A stretch of DNA of 42,015 nt from Streptomyces chilikensis (GCF_001642695.1 NZ_LWCC02000005.1:2336642-2378656), one strand, 5' to 3'. Numbered from the stretch's first letter, positions 8,518 through 17,617 are shown. The notes: generated from the sequence alone by a model not told the origin. Numbers and translations are program-made.

Positions 8518-9549
8518 ATGGCGCTCACGCTCTACGTCGACACCGCGCGCTGGCGGGCACACCACAAACACGTGCAGGATTCGTTCCCCGGCCTCGTCCC
8601 CGTCTGCAAGGGCAACGGCTACGGCTTCGGTCACGAGCGGCTGGCCGAGGAAGCGACCCGGCTGGGCTCCGACATCCTCGCCACCGGCACCACCTACGAG
8701 GCGGCCAAGCTCAAGGACTGGTTCGGCGGCGACCTGCTGGTCCTGACGCCCTTCCGGCGCGGCGAGGAGCCGGTCCCGCTGCCGGACCGGGTCATCCGGT
8801 CGGTCTCTTCGGTGGACGGGGTCTACGGCCTGGTGGGCGCGCGCGTGGTGATCGAGGTGATGTCCTCGATGAAGCGCCACGGCGTCAGCGAGGCGGACCT
8901 CCCGCAACTGCACACCGCCATAGAGAACGTCCGTCTGGAGGGCTTCGCCCTCCACCTGCCCCTGGACCGCACCGACGGCTCGGACGCCGTCGAGGAGGTC
9001 ATCGGCTGGATGGACCGCCTGCGGGCCGCCCGCCTCCCGCTGCACACGATGTTCGTCAGCCACCTCAAGGCGGACGAACTGACGCGACTGCAGCAGCAGT
9101 TCCCGCAGACCCGGTTCCGCGCGCGGATCGGCACCCGGCTGTGGCTGGGCGACCACGAGGCGACCGAGTACCGCGGCGCCGTCCTCGACGTCACGCGGGT
9201 CTCCAAGGGCGACCGGTTCGGCTACCGCCAGCAGAAGGTGGCGTCGGACGGCTACCTGGTCGTCGTCGCGGGCGGGACCTCGCACGGTGTCGGCCTGGAG
9301 GCGCCCAAGGCGCTGCACGGCGTGATGCCCCGGGCCAAGGGCGTGGCCCGGGCTGGTCTGGCCACCGTCAACCGGAACCTGTCGCCCTTCGTCTGGGCGG
9401 GCAAGCAGCGGTGGTTCGCCGAGCCCCCGCACATGCAGGTCTCGATCCTCTTCATCCCGGCGGACGCGCCGGAGCCCACGGTGGGCGACGAGCTGGTCGC
9501 GCACCTGCGCCACACCACGACGCAGTTCGACCGGCTCGTCGACAACTGA
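8518..9549 (+). CDS. Alanine-racemase-like PLP-fold protein
   Basis: A 343-residue protein resembling the N-terminal barrel of alanine racemases. VPVCKGNGYGFGH has the position and shape of the PLP-lysine motif (K31), and RIGTRLWLG resembles the family's R-P-G-I-x-L-Y-G stretch. KGDRFGYRQQ and GGTSHGVGL resemble the C-terminal region. The familiar MDQ stretch and a clear second catalytic tyrosine are not apparent, so racemase activity is uncertain. It could be a divergent racemase, an amino-acid epimerase-like protein or an inactive homolog. It follows the FemX-type gene by about 100 bases on the same strand. The ATG at 8518 follows GAAAGGG. Confidence 0.7.
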   Translation: MALTLYVDTARWRAHHKHVQDSFPGLVPVCKGNGYGFGHERLAEEATRLGSDILATGTTYEAAKLKDWFGGDLLVLTPFRRGEEPVPLPDRVIRSVSSVDGVYGLVGARVVIEVMSSMKRHGVSEADLPQLHTAIENVRLEGFALHLPLDRTDGSDAVEEVIGWMDRLRAARLPLHTMFVSHLKADELTRLQQQFPQTRFRARIGTRLWLGDHEATEYRGAVLDVTRVSKGDRFGYRQQKVASDGYLVVVAGGTSHGVGLEAPKALHGVMPRAKGVARAGLATVNRNLSPFVWAGKQRWFAEPPHMQVSILFIPADAPEPTVGDELVAHLRHTTTQFDRLVDN

Positions 9550-9556
9550 GCCGTTC

Positions 9557-11170
9557 CTACCTGTTCCCGTCCCCGTTCCCGGCGGCTTCCTCCTTGCGGA
9601 GGGAGCCGCCGCGGTACTTCCACGGGTCGTCGCCGTCGTCGCCGTCCCGGTGGCCGGTCCCGTCCGCCGAGGCCGCGAGGCCGGCGGGGTCCTGCTCGTG
9701 GGACGGACCGTCGGAGGACGAGCGGCGGGAAGCGTCCCGTGCCCCGTCGAGCACGCCGCCCGAGGGATCGTCCTCTCCCGACCGGCGCACCACGTCCTCC
9801 TCCGGCCGGACGATGTCGCGGACGATGACGGCGCAGAGGAAGAGCGTCCCCAGCAGGTGCACGAGGATCGCGAACTGGTACCCCTCCAGGGGGAGGCCCT
9901 TCGCCTTGTCGCCGCCGCTGGTCTGCGCGAGGTACAGCCAGATGCCCAGGAAGTACATGACCTCGCAGGCCTGCCAGATCAGGAAGTCGCGCCACCTCGG
10001 GCGGGCCAGGGCGGCCAGCGGCACCAGCCAGAGGACGTACTGGGGCGAGTAGACCTTGTTGGTGAGGATGAAGGCGGCCACCACCAGGAAGGCCACCTGG
10101 GCGAAGCGGGGCCGCCGCCGCGCGGAGAGGGACAGGGCCATCACGCCGGCGACCGCCGCCACGGTGAGGACGAGGGCGATGGGGTTCACGACGGCGGGGG
10201 AGAGGTCCAGGTCGGTGCGCTGGTCCAGGATCAGCCAGAAGGAGCCGAAGTCGACCGAGCGCTCCTGGCTGAAGCGGTAGAACTTGGACCAGCCCTCGAA
10301 GGCGAAGAGCATCACCGGCACGTTCACCACCAGCCAGGCGCCCGCGGCGCCCGCCACCGCGGTTCCGTACTCCCGCATGCGCCCCGACCGCCAGCAGAGG
10401 GCCAGCAGCGGCGCCAGCAGGAAGACCGGATAGAGCTTGGCGGCCGTGGCCAGGCCCAGCAGGACACCGAAGGCGAGCGGGCGGGAACGCGCCCACATCA
10501 GCATCGCGCCGGCCGTCAGGGCGACGGCCAGGAGGTCCCAGTTGATGGTGGCCGTCAGTGCGAACGCCGGTGCCAGGGCGACCAGCAGACCGTCCCAGGG
10601 CCGCCGTGCATGGGTGCGGGCAGCGCAGACGGCGATCACCGCGGCGCAGGCCATCAGCATGCCGGCGTTGACCATCCAGTAGTTCTGGCTCTGGTCCTGG
10701 AAGCTTCCGCCGTCGGGGGTCAGCCAGGAGGCCACCTCCATGAAGACCCCGGTGAGCACCGGGTACTCGAGGTACTCCATGTCCCCCGGCAGCCGGTCGA
10801 AGTACGGCACCAGCCCTTCCGCGAAACCACGGGCGTGGTACAGGTGCGGGATGTCGGAGTAACAGGCGTGGGTGTACTGGGCACCGGCGCCGTAGAACCA
10901 GCCGCCGTTGTAGCAGGGCGCCTTCTGGACCAGCCCCAGGGCGAAGAGGACCATCGCCACGAGCACCACGACGCGCACCGGCGACCACCAGACGGCGCCC
11001 GTCAGCGTATGCCGCCCCGAGGGGCCGCCCAGGAACTCGCTGCCTGCCACGGCCACGGGGTCCTCGTGGGTGGGGGAGACCGGTTCCGCCCGAACCTGCG
11101 CCACGGTGGCTCCGGTCCCCGGCCCAGGAGGCTCGGGAGTGCTCTGGTGCGTCGTCTCTGCGCCCGTCAT
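9557..11170 (-). CDS. GT87-type membrane mannosyltransferase
   Basis: A polytopic membrane protein of 537 residues with a short polar N-terminus and about ten or more hydrophobic segments. It matches the general form of GT87 (polyprenyl-phosphomannose-dependent alpha-mannosyltransferase) proteins: an early extracytoplasmic loop YFDRLPGDMEYLEYPVLTGVFME and later VYSPQYVLWLVPL are typical. These enzymes glycosylate lipids or polysaccharides outside the membrane. The C-terminal 70 residues are polar and disordered. The ATG at 11170 is chosen for GCAGGA upstream; an ATG at 11179 is also possible. It converges on the racemase-like gene with only 7 bases between. It is separated from the PBP gene upstream by parS and a hairpin. 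The substrate is unknown. Confidence 0.75.
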   Translation of the reverse strand: MTGAETTHQSTPEPPGPGTGATVAQVRAEPVSPTHEDPVAVAGSEFLGGPSGRHTLTGAVWWSPVRVVVLVAMVLFALGLVQKAPCYNGGWFYGAGAQYTHACYSDIPHLYHARGFAEGLVPYFDRLPGDMEYLEYPVLTGVFMEVASWLTPDGGSFQDQSQNYWMVNAGMLMACAAVIAVCAARTHARRPWDGLLVALAPAFALTATINWDLLAVALTAGAMLMWARSRPLAFGVLLGLATAAKLYPVFLLAPLLALCWRSGRMREYGTAVAGAAGAWLVVNVPVMLFAFEGWSKFYRFSQERSVDFGSFWLILDQRTDLDLSPAVVNPIALVLTVAAVAGVMALSLSARRRPRFAQVAFLVVAAFILTNKVYSPQYVLWLVPLAALARPRWRDFLIWQACEVMYFLGIWLYLAQTSGGDKAKGLPLEGYQFAILVHLLGTLFLCAVIVRDIVRPEEDVVRRSGEDDPSGGVLDGARDASRRSSSDGPSHEQDPAGLAASADGTGHRDGDDGDDPWKYRGGSLRKEEAAGNGDGNR

Positions 11171-11208
11171 GGCGCACATCCTGCCGTACCCGCACCGGAA
11201 ACGGGCGA

Positions 11209-11238
11209 GGGCCGCCGCACCCGAAGGTGCGGCGGCCC
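11209..11238 (-). terminator. Hairpin between PBP and GT87 genes
   Basis: An inverted repeat with 13-bp arms (gggccgccgcacc / ggtgcggcggccc) and a cgaa loop lies between the end of the PBP gene and the start of the GT87 gene. It is a likely terminator for the PBP transcript, immediately beside a parS site. Confidence 0.65.
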
Positions 11239-11241
11239 CAT

Positions 11242-11255
11242 GTTTCACGTGAAAC
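11242..11255. other. parS: parS site 2
   Basis: An exact GTTTCACGTGAAAC in the 108-base gap between the PBP and GT87 genes, adjoining the terminator hairpin. About 28 kb from oriC. Confidence 0.95.
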
Positions 11256-11278
11256 GGACGTGACGTGCCGTTCCGGAG

Positions 11279-13915
11279 CTAACCGGTCGTTCCGCCCCTG
11301 CTGTTTCCACCACTGTTGTTGTTGCCGAAGACGGTGCCTTCGGTGACGGTACCGCCGTCTTCCTCACCGCCGGTTCCACCGGTGTCCGTCTCACCGGTGG
11401 TCCCACCGGTGTCCGTCTCACCGGTGGTCCCGCCGTCCGCGGTCTGACCACCGGTGTTGCCGCCGTTGGTCATGCACTCGAAGTCGAACGGCTCGCAGGT
11501 CGTGGAGGGCTCCGCCGGCTTGCTCGGCGTGGGCTTGTCGTCCTTCTCCTCCTCGTCCTCCTCGACCTCGGACTCCGACGGGCTCGGCTCCGGGCTCGGG
11601 GCCGGGTTGTAGACCGTGCCGATGGGAGCCGGCTCCGGGAAGGGCTGCGGGTTGTACTTCTCCTTGTCCTGCATGGCCACCGACATGTACTCCTTCCACA
11701 CGTCGGCGGGGATGTCACCACCGTGGATGGAGGGCAGGTCGCCGACGCCCTTCATGGAGAGCAGTTCCTTGTCCTTCGGGTTGGTCCGGAACATCGCCAC
11801 GGCGGTGGAGAGCTCCGAGGTGTACCCGACGTACCAGGCGGACTTGTTCTCGTCGGTCGTACCGGTCTTGCCGGCGTTCGGGAAGGGGAGGTCCGCAAGC
11901 GCCTTGGCCGTGCCGTTCTGGACCACGTTCTCCAGCACCTTGGTCACGTTGTCCGCGACCGCCGGCTCGAGGCCCTCCTCCTTCTTCGGCGGATCGAACT
12001 GGGGGAGTTCCTTGCCCGTGGGGTCGACGACCTTGGTCACCGAGAACGGCTCGTAGTGGACACCGGAGGACGCGAAGCCCGCGTAGGCGTCGGCCATGCG
12101 GATCGCGCTGGGGGTCGAGGTACCCAGGGAGAACGAGGCGTTGTTCATGTTCCCCGAGTCGAAGCTGTCCTTCAGGATGCCCAGGTCCATGGCGGTCTTG
12201 CGGGTGTTGTCCAGACCCACGTCGATGCCCAGCTGGACGAACGGAACGTTGACCGAGTGCTCCATGGCCTCTTCGAGCGTGATCATTCCCCAGGCCTCGG
12301 TGCCCTCGTTCTTCTGCCTGAACGGGAGGCCCTTGTCGTTCTTGATGGGCTCACCGTTCTGGTCCTTGATCACCGTGAGGTCGTTGCCCTGGTAGAGGCT
12401 CTGCGGCGAGAGGGGCTGGCCGCCGGTGTGGATGGTCCCGTACTCCATGGCAGAGGCCAGCACGAACGGCTTCCACGTCGATCCGACCGGCACACCCATG
12501 GTGTCCGCGTTGTTGGTGTAGTGCCCCTTGTCGTAGCCCTCACCGCCGTAGACGGCCACGATGGCTCCGCTGTCGGGGTCGACGGACGCGGCGCCGAACT
12601 GCACGTGGGTGTCGGTGTCGGGGCGCTTCTTCTCGTCGAGGAGGTCCTCGCGCGTCTTGTGCACGGCCTTCTCCAGATCCCTCACCCGGTCCTTGTCGAA
12701 GGTGGTGTAGATCCGGTAGCCGCCCCTCTCCAGGTCGTCCGTGGAGATGTCGGCCGTCTTGGCCACGTAGCCCTTGGCGATGTCGAGCAGGTAGCCGGTC
12801 TGGCCCGAGAGCTTGGACTTCTGCTTCTTGAGCTTCGGGAACTCCGTGATCTCGTCCCGATCGGACTGGGGCATCCGGCCGACCTCGACCATACGGTCCA
12901 GGATCCACTCCCAGCGCTTCTCCGCCCGCTCCGTGTTGGCCTTCTGCGAGGCGTTGGAGCCGATGCCACCGTCGGGGTTGTAGAGGTTGGGGCCCTTGAG
13001 GACCGAGGCCAGGAAGACGCTCTCGTTCGGCTCGAGGTCCTCGGCGTCCTTGCCGAAATAGGCCTGCGCGGCGGCCTGGACACCATAGGCGTCGCGGCCG
13101 TAGTAGGCGGTGTTCAGGTAGCCGGCGAGGATGTCGTCCTTCTCCATCTTCGCGCCGACCTTTATGGAGATGAACAACTCCTTGAACTTCCGGGTCAGCG
13201 TCTGACTCTGGTCCAGGTAGGTGTTCTTCACGAACTGCTGCGTGATCGTCGATCCGCCCTGGACCTCGTCACCCTTGGCCATGTTGAAGAGCGCCCGGGC
13301 GATGCCCATCGGGTCGACGCCCGCGTCCTCGTAGAAGGAGGCGTTCTCGGCGGCGATCACCGCGTCCTGCAGTTCCGTCGGGATCTTGCCCAACGACACG
13401 ATCTGGCGGTTCGCCTTGCCGCCCGTGGCCGCCATCTGGCTGCCGTCGGACCAGTAGAAGACGTTGGTCTGCGCGACCGCCGCGGCCTGCTCCTCGTCCG
13501 GGACGTCCACCATGGCGTACCCCACGCCACCCACCAGCAGCAGGCCGGCGAAGAAGCCGACGAACATGCCCGTCACCAGGCGCCACGACGGCACCCAACG
13601 GGCAGCTCCGTACTTCCCGGCACGCGGATAGTCGATGAACCGGTCCCGGGACCCGGCCCGGCCCCCTCGCCCTTCGGGAGCCGCCTTGCGACGCCCTCCT
13701 CCGGCCCCTCCCGAACGCTGCGCGGCCCGACGGGCCTCGGCGCGGCCGCCGTACGGGCGCTCCTCCGCTCCCGGCTCCTGGTACGCGCCGGACGGAGAGC
13801 CGGTGGCTCCTCGCGGAGCCGCACGGCGGCCGGAGGACGAACCGGACTGGGCGCGTCGGGCCGCGGCACGTCCGCCTCCCTGCGGCTGTGGCGGTTTGCG
13901 ACGGTGCTCGCTCAT
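11279..13915 (-). CDS. Class A penicillin-binding protein (bifunctional peptidoglycan synthase)
   Basis: An 878-residue bifunctional enzyme that polymerises glycan strands and cross-links peptides outside the membrane. A basic, disordered cytoplasmic tail (1-110) precedes one membrane helix (about 112-137). The GT51 domain follows, with AAENASFYEDAGVDP near 188-202 and GGSTITQQFVKN near 220-231. The transpeptidase motifs are SxxK at STWK (S479), SxN at SVN (554-556) and KTG at 683-685. The C-terminus (about 750-878) is a low-complexity Pro/Ser/Glu then Gly/Thr tail with a tandem repeat (GETDTGGTT). ATG 13915 has GAGGAG upstream. It is divergent from the padR-ino1 operon. The motifs make the class certain; its particular role in growth or sporulation is not visible. 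Confidence 0.95.
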   Translation of the reverse strand: MSEHRRKPPQPQGGGRAAARRAQSGSSSGRRAAPRGATGSPSGAYQEPGAEERPYGGRAEARRAAQRSGGAGGGRRKAAPEGRGGRAGSRDRFIDYPRAGKYGAARWVPSWRLVTGMFVGFFAGLLLVGGVGYAMVDVPDEEQAAAVAQTNVFYWSDGSQMAATGGKANRQIVSLGKIPTELQDAVIAAENASFYEDAGVDPMGIARALFNMAKGDEVQGGSTITQQFVKNTYLDQSQTLTRKFKELFISIKVGAKMEKDDILAGYLNTAYYGRDAYGVQAAAQAYFGKDAEDLEPNESVFLASVLKGPNLYNPDGGIGSNASQKANTERAEKRWEWILDRMVEVGRMPQSDRDEITEFPKLKKQKSKLSGQTGYLLDIAKGYVAKTADISTDDLERGGYRIYTTFDKDRVRDLEKAVHKTREDLLDEKKRPDTDTHVQFGAASVDPDSGAIVAVYGGEGYDKGHYTNNADTMGVPVGSTWKPFVLASAMEYGTIHTGGQPLSPQSLYQGNDLTVIKDQNGEPIKNDKGLPFRQKNEGTEAWGMITLEEAMEHSVNVPFVQLGIDVGLDNTRKTAMDLGILKDSFDSGNMNNASFSLGTSTPSAIRMADAYAGFASSGVHYEPFSVTKVVDPTGKELPQFDPPKKEEGLEPAVADNVTKVLENVVQNGTAKALADLPFPNAGKTGTTDENKSAWYVGYTSELSTAVAMFRTNPKDKELLSMKGVGDLPSIHGGDIPADVWKEYMSVAMQDKEKYNPQPFPEPAPIGTVYNPAPSPEPSPSESEVEEDEEEKDDKPTPSKPAEPSTTCEPFDFECMTNGGNTGGQTADGGTTGETDTGGTTGETDTGGTGGEEDGGTVTEGTVFGNNNSGGNSRGGTTG
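11378..11431. repeat. Two tandem 27-bp repeats in the PBP C-terminal tail
   Basis: Two identical 27-base units in direct succession (11378-11404 and 11405-11431) encode the repeated Gly-Glu-Thr-Asp-Thr-Gly-Gly-Thr-Thr stretch. The unit length keeps the frame. Such units can change in number by slippage, so tail length may vary between strains. Confidence 0.85.
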
Positions 13916-14183
13916 CGAACGATTACTCCTCGGGCAGGCGCGTACATGAGCGCCTGGAAACAGCGGCTGGTCTCCGGTCCCCCCGACGTACGGCCGATGG
14001 TCATTCGTTCAGCCGTACTACACCTGGGACAGGGACGTTCCACGGACGTCACTTGGTTCCCGGCGGTATGCATGCCGCACAGACTACGCATCGCCGAACG
14101 TGCGCAAATCGGGTTCTCGACCAGGAACGTCGCATAGCGATGCACTCGATTCGGCGATGTGACGCCGCTCACCGAGTCTCCCC

Positions 14184-14212
14184 TTGTACGCCGCTCGGAG
14201 CCGACCTATCGT
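14184..14212 (+). promoter_or_regulatory. Predicted promoter of the padR-ino1 operon
   Basis: TTGTAC (14184-14189) and TATCGT (14207-14212) are 17 bases apart, a fair match to a housekeeping sigma promoter. The predicted start point at about 14219 falls inside the palindrome at 14216-14236. Confidence 0.5.
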
Positions 14213-14215
14213 CTG

Positions 14216-14236
14216 GATGTATCGACTCGATACATC
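14216..14236. promoter_or_regulatory. Palindromic operator, probable PadR binding site
   Basis: A perfect inverted repeat: 10-bp arms gatgtatcga and tcgatacatc around a single central c. It contains ATGT and ACAT ends as in known PadR-family operators. It lies at the predicted transcription start, 52 bases before the padR-type gene, so a bound repressor would block initiation. The rest of the 372-base gap between the PBP and padR genes shows only the two divergent promoter regions. Confidence 0.65.
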
Positions 14237-14287
14237 GGGGAAGCATAAAGTCGACCCACGACAGTCCGCGGCAGAGAGGAGGCGACG

Positions 14288-14971
14288 ATGAGCCGGCGTT
14301 CCGGCATCCTCGAGTTCGCCGTACTCGGCCTGCTCCGCGAGTCCCCGATGCACGGCTACGAGCTGCGCAAACGGCTCAACACGTCGCTGGGCGTCTTCCG
14401 CGCCTTCAGCTACGGAACCCTCTACCCATGCCTCAAGACGCTGGTCGCAAACGGCTGGTTGATCGAGGAACCCTCTGCGGAACCCGTGGACGCCCTGGCC
14501 ACCCCGCTCACCGGGCGTCGCGCCAAGATCGTCTACCGGCTCACCGCGGAAGGTAAGGAGCGGTTCGAGGAACTGCTCTCGCAGACCGGCCCCGACTCCT
14601 ACGAGGACGAGACCTTCGCGGCCCGGTTCGCCTTCTTCGGGCAGACCTCCCGCGATGTGCGCATGCGAGTGCTGGAAGGTCGTCGCAGCCGGCTCGAGGA
14701 GCGCCTGGAGAAGATGCGCGCCTCGTTCGCACGGACGCGGGAGCGCCTCGACGACTACACCCTTGAGCTCCAGCGCCACGGCATGGAGTCCGTGGAGCGC
14801 GAAGTGCGCTGGCTGAACGAGCTCATCGAGAGCGAGCGGGCCGGACGGGACCAGAAGCGGTCACCGTCCCCGAACTCCGCTCAGCAGGACACGTCATCTG
14901 GAGCGACGGGCGACCAGACCCGGCGTGGGGACGGCACCCCGCCCGAGACGCCCGAAGACAACAACACGTGA
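14288..14971 (+). CDS. PadR-family transcriptional regulator
   Basis: A 227-residue regulator. The N-terminal winged helix (about 1-90) has the PadR signature: [23 protein letters not shown] and [13 protein letters not shown], then [16 protein letters not shown]-terminal helical dimerisation part (about 110-190) has heptad-like charged residues, followed by a polar disordered tail. The start has GAGAGGAGG upstream. Its stop (TGA 14969-14971) overlaps a GTG at 14968, and the inositol-phosphate synthase start lies at 15013, so the two are co-transcribed. A palindrome at the promoter suggests autoregulation. The pairing with inositol-phosphate synthase is also found in Mycobacterium (Rv0047c-ino1), so it may control inositol production; its ligand is unknown. 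Confidence 0.88.
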   Translation: MSRRSGILEFAVLGLLRESPMHGYELRKRLNTSLGVFRAFSYGTLYPCLKTLVANGWLIEEPSAEPVDALATPLTGRRAKIVYRLTAEGKERFEELLSQTGPDSYEDETFAARFAFFGQTSRDVRMRVLEGRRSRLEERLEKMRASFARTRERLDDYTLELQRHGMESVEREVRWLNELIESERAGRDQKRSPSPNSAQQDTSSGATGDQTRRGDGTPPETPEDNNT

Positions 14972-15012
14972 AGCCGCACGGTTTCACCGAGTACACACAG
15001 GGAGCCACCGGA

Positions 15013-16095
15013 ATGGGTTCGGTTCGCGTAGCCATCGTCGGCGTGGGCAACTGCGCCGCCTCGCTGGTGCAGGGCGTCGAGTACTACAAGGACGCCGATC
15101 CGGCGTCCAAGGTGCCTGGCTTGATGCACGTCCAGTTCGGCGACTACCACGTCCGTGACGTGGAGTTCGTCGCCGCCTTCGACGTCGACGCGAAGAAGGT
15201 CGGCCTCGACCTCGCGGACGCCATCGGCGCCTCCGAGAACAACACCATCAAGATCTGCGACGTGCCGCGCACCGGCGTCACCGTCCAGCGGGGCCACACC
15301 CTCGACGGTCTCGGCAAGTACTACCTCGAGACCATCGAGGAGTCCTCCGACGAGCCGGTCGACGTCGTCCAGGTCCTCAAGGACCAGAAGGTCGACGTCC
15401 TGGTCTGCTACCTGCCGGTCGGGTCCGAGGACGCCGCCCGCTTCTACGCCCAGTGCGCCATCGACGCCAAGGTCGCCTTCGTCAACGCCCTCCCGGTCTT
15501 CATCGCCGGCACCAAGGAGTGGGCGGACAAGTTCACCGAGGCCGGTGTGCCGATCGTCGGTGACGACATCAAGTCGCAGGTGGGCGCCACCATCACCCAC
15601 CGTGTCCTGGCGAAGCTGTTCGAGGACCGCGGTGTCGTGCTCGACCGCACGATGCAGCTGAACGTCGGCGGCAACATGGACTTCAAGAACATGCTCGAGC
15701 GCGAGCGCCTGGAGTCCAAGAAGATCTCCAAGACCCAGGCCGTCACCTCCCAGATCCCCGACCGGGACCTCGGCGCGAAGAACGTCCACATCGGCCCCTC
15801 CGACTACGTGGCCTGGCTGGACGACCGCAAGTGGGCGTACGTCCGTCTCGAGGGCCGCGCCTTCGGTGACGTCCCGCTGAACCTGGAGTACAAGCTCGAG
15901 GTCTGGGACTCCCCGAACTCGGCGGGCGTCATCATCGACGCCCTCCGTGCCGCGAAGATCGCCAAGGACCGCGGCATCGGTGGCCCCATCCTCTCCGCCT
16001 CCAGCTACTTCATGAAGTCCCCGCCGGTCCAGTACTTCGACGACGAGGCCCGTGTCAACGTCGAGAAGTTCATCGCGGGCGAGATCGAGCGCTGA
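15013..16095 (+). CDS. ino1: myo-Inositol-1-phosphate synthase
   Basis: Converts glucose 6-phosphate to 1L-myo-inositol 1-phosphate using NAD, the entry step to inositol for phosphatidylinositol and mycothiol. A 360-residue bacterial/archaeal-type enzyme. The Rossmann NAD motif [10 protein letters not shown] is at about 9-18. Conserved stretches include [21 protein letters not shown] and [16 protein letters not shown], with [19 protein letters not shown] in between. The ATG at 15013 has AGGGAG 8 bases upstream. The in-frame GTG at 14968 overlaps the padR stop and would add 15 non-conserved residues. A strong terminator at 16142-16176 closes this two-gene operon. Confidence 0.96.
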   Translation: MGSVRVAIVGVGNCAASLVQGVEYYKDADPASKVPGLMHVQFGDYHVRDVEFVAAFDVDAKKVGLDLADAIGASENNTIKICDVPRTGVTVQRGHTLDGLGKYYLETIEESSDEPVDVVQVLKDQKVDVLVCYLPVGSEDAARFYAQCAIDAKVAFVNALPVFIAGTKEWADKFTEAGVPIVGDDIKSQVGATITHRVLAKLFEDRGVVLDRTMQLNVGGNMDFKNMLERERLESKKISKTQAVTSQIPDRDLGAKNVHIGPSDYVAWLDDRKWAYVRLEGRAFGDVPLNLEYKLEVWDSPNSAGVIIDALRAAKIAKDRGIGGPILSASSYFMKSPPVQYFDDEARVNVEKFIAGEIER

Positions 16096-16141
16096 CACCC
16101 GCCACCTCACCGGTTCACGGTGGAAGCTCCACAGGGACCTT

Positions 16142-16176
16142 GGAGGGGCCCCGGGCATGTCGCCCGGGGCCCCTCC
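16142..16176 (+). terminator. Terminator after ino1
   Basis: A perfect inverted repeat with 15-bp GC-rich arms (16142-16156 and 16162-16176) around atgtc, followed by a C-rich tail instead of a T-run. It separates ino1 from the MFS gene on the same strand. Confidence 0.8.
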
Positions 16177-16213
16177 CCCCGTTGCGGACACCGCGTGTGT
16201 GAGGCTGAGCCCC

Positions 16214-17503
16214 ATGTCAGCGGTACGCGACCTGTCCGTCCTGCTCCGCCTGCGTGACTTCCGCCGCCTGCTCGGCGTACGGCTGCTCTCCCAGGGTGCG
16301 GACGGCGTCTATCAGGTGGCACTGACCACCTACGTGGTCTTCTCCCCGGAGCAACAGACCTCGGCCGCGGCCATCGCCTCCGCGATGGCCGTGCTCCTCC
16401 TGCCGTACTCGTTCATCGGCCCGTTCGCCGGAGTCCTCCTCGACCGGTGGAGCCGGCGGCAGGTCCTGCTGTACGGCAGTCTGCTGCGCGCGCTGCTCGC
16501 CCTGGTGACCGCCGCGCTCATGCTGGGCGGCGCACCCGACCCGCTCTTCTACGCCTCCGCCCTCTGCGTCACCGCGGTCAACCGATTCGTGCTGGCCGGC
16601 CTGTCCGCCGCTCTGCCCCGGGTGGTCGACGGTGAACAGCTGGTCACGGCGAACTCCCTCACCCCCACGGCCGGCACCCTCGCGGCCACCGCCGGAGGCG
16701 GTCTGGCCTTCGTGGTCCGGCTCACAGGAGCGGACTCGGACGCCGCGGTGGTCCTGCTGGGCGCCGTCCTCTACCTCTGTGCCGCACTGGCGTCCCTCCG
16801 GATGGCGCCCGACCTGTTGGGGCCCGACCGGGACGGCGCCCCCGCTCCGCGACTCCGGCAGACCCTCACCGGCACCGCTCACGGCCTGGTCGAAGGGATG
16901 CGCCACCTCACGGAAGCCGGGAGGCGGCAGGCGTCCTGGGCGCTGGCGTCGATGACGGTGATGCGCTTCTGCTACGGCGCCCAGACGGTGATGGTCCTGA
17001 TGCTCTGCCGCCACGCCTGGAGCACGGGGGCCGGATCCGGAGGAGCACAGGATGGTCTGGCGCTGCTCGGCGTCGCGGTCGCCGCATCGGGAGCAGGTTT
17101 CTTCGTCGCCGCGGCGATCACCCCCTCCGTCGCCGGACGCCTGGGGCCGCTGCGCTGGATGACGCTGTGCGCCGCCTGTGCCACCGTGCTCGCCCCCGCC
17201 CTGGTGCTGACCTTCGCCCCGGCGCCCGTCATGGCGGCCGCCTTCGTTCTGGGGATGGCCACCCAGGGAGCGAAGATCTCGACCGACACGGTGGTGCAGT
17301 GCGCCACCGAGGACCGTTTCCGCGGCCGCGTCTTCTCCGTCTACGACGTGCTCTTCAATGTGGCGTTCGTGGGGGCGGCAGGCGTGGCGGCGCTGATGCT
17401 GCCGGCCGACGGCCGCTCCCCGGCGCTGGTGCTCACCGTGACCGCGCTCTACGGAGCCGCCGCCGCGACCCTGACGCGGATTTCGGCGCGAGCACGGCCC
17501 TGA
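16214..17503 (+). CDS. Major facilitator superfamily transporter
   Basis: A 429-residue membrane protein with about twelve hydrophobic segments, starting with a short cytoplasmic stretch (RDLSVLLRLRDFRRLLGVRLLSQ). That opening is typical of the MFS group with an R-D-F-R-x-L N-terminus (macrolide/enterobactin exporter-like). GVLLDRWSRRQVLLYGSLLRA after the second helix is the MFS loop 2-3 motif. The ATG at 16214 has only a weak GAGGCTGAG before it. It follows the ino1 terminator, so it is likely a separate unit, and it converges on the CCA transferase gene across two parS sites. The substrate is unknown. Confidence 0.85.
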   Translation: MSAVRDLSVLLRLRDFRRLLGVRLLSQGADGVYQVALTTYVVFSPEQQTSAAAIASAMAVLLLPYSFIGPFAGVLLDRWSRRQVLLYGSLLRALLALVTAALMLGGAPDPLFYASALCVTAVNRFVLAGLSAALPRVVDGEQLVTANSLTPTAGTLAATAGGGLAFVVRLTGADSDAAVVLLGAVLYLCAALASLRMAPDLLGPDRDGAPAPRLRQTLTGTAHGLVEGMRHLTEAGRRQASWALASMTVMRFCYGAQTVMVLMLCRHAWSTGAGSGGAQDGLALLGVAVAASGAGFFVAAAITPSVAGRLGPLRWMTLCAACATVLAPALVLTFAPAPVMAAAFVLGMATQGAKISTDTVVQCATEDRFRGRVFSVYDVLFNVAFVGAAGVAALMLPADGRSPALVLTVTALYGAAAATLTRISARARP

Positions 17504-17520
17504 CACCTTCCCGAACGCCT

Positions 17521-17554
17521 GATGGGCGACGTTTCACGTGAAACATCGCCCATC
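17521..17554. terminator. 34-bp near-palindrome containing parS, possible two-way terminator
   Basis: The parS core is extended on both sides into an inverted repeat (gatgggcgac... / ...atcgcccatc) with one mismatch in 17-bp arms. It sits in the gap between the convergent MFS and CCA genes, where a bidirectional terminator is expected, so the structure may do both jobs. Confidence 0.5.
17531..17544. other. parS: parS site 3
   Basis: An exact GTTTCACGTGAAAC at the centre of the 34-bp near-palindrome, between the convergent MFS and CCA transferase genes. 53 bases from parS site 4. Confidence 0.95.
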
Positions 17555-17583
17555 AGCACACCACCGCCGAGCCGCGCACCGAT

Positions 17584-17597
17584 GTTTCACGTGAAAC
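17584..17597. other. parS: parS site 4
   Basis: An exact GTTTCACGTGAAAC just past the 3' end of the CCA transferase gene, forming a close pair with site 3. Confidence 0.95.
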
Positions 17598-17617
17598 ATC
17601 GAGGGCCGGCGCTCGGG

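Noticed and set aside
14979-14992. parS-like ggtttcaccgag near the start of ino1
   Set aside because: Only the left half matches; it is not palindromic, and all true sites in this window are exact.
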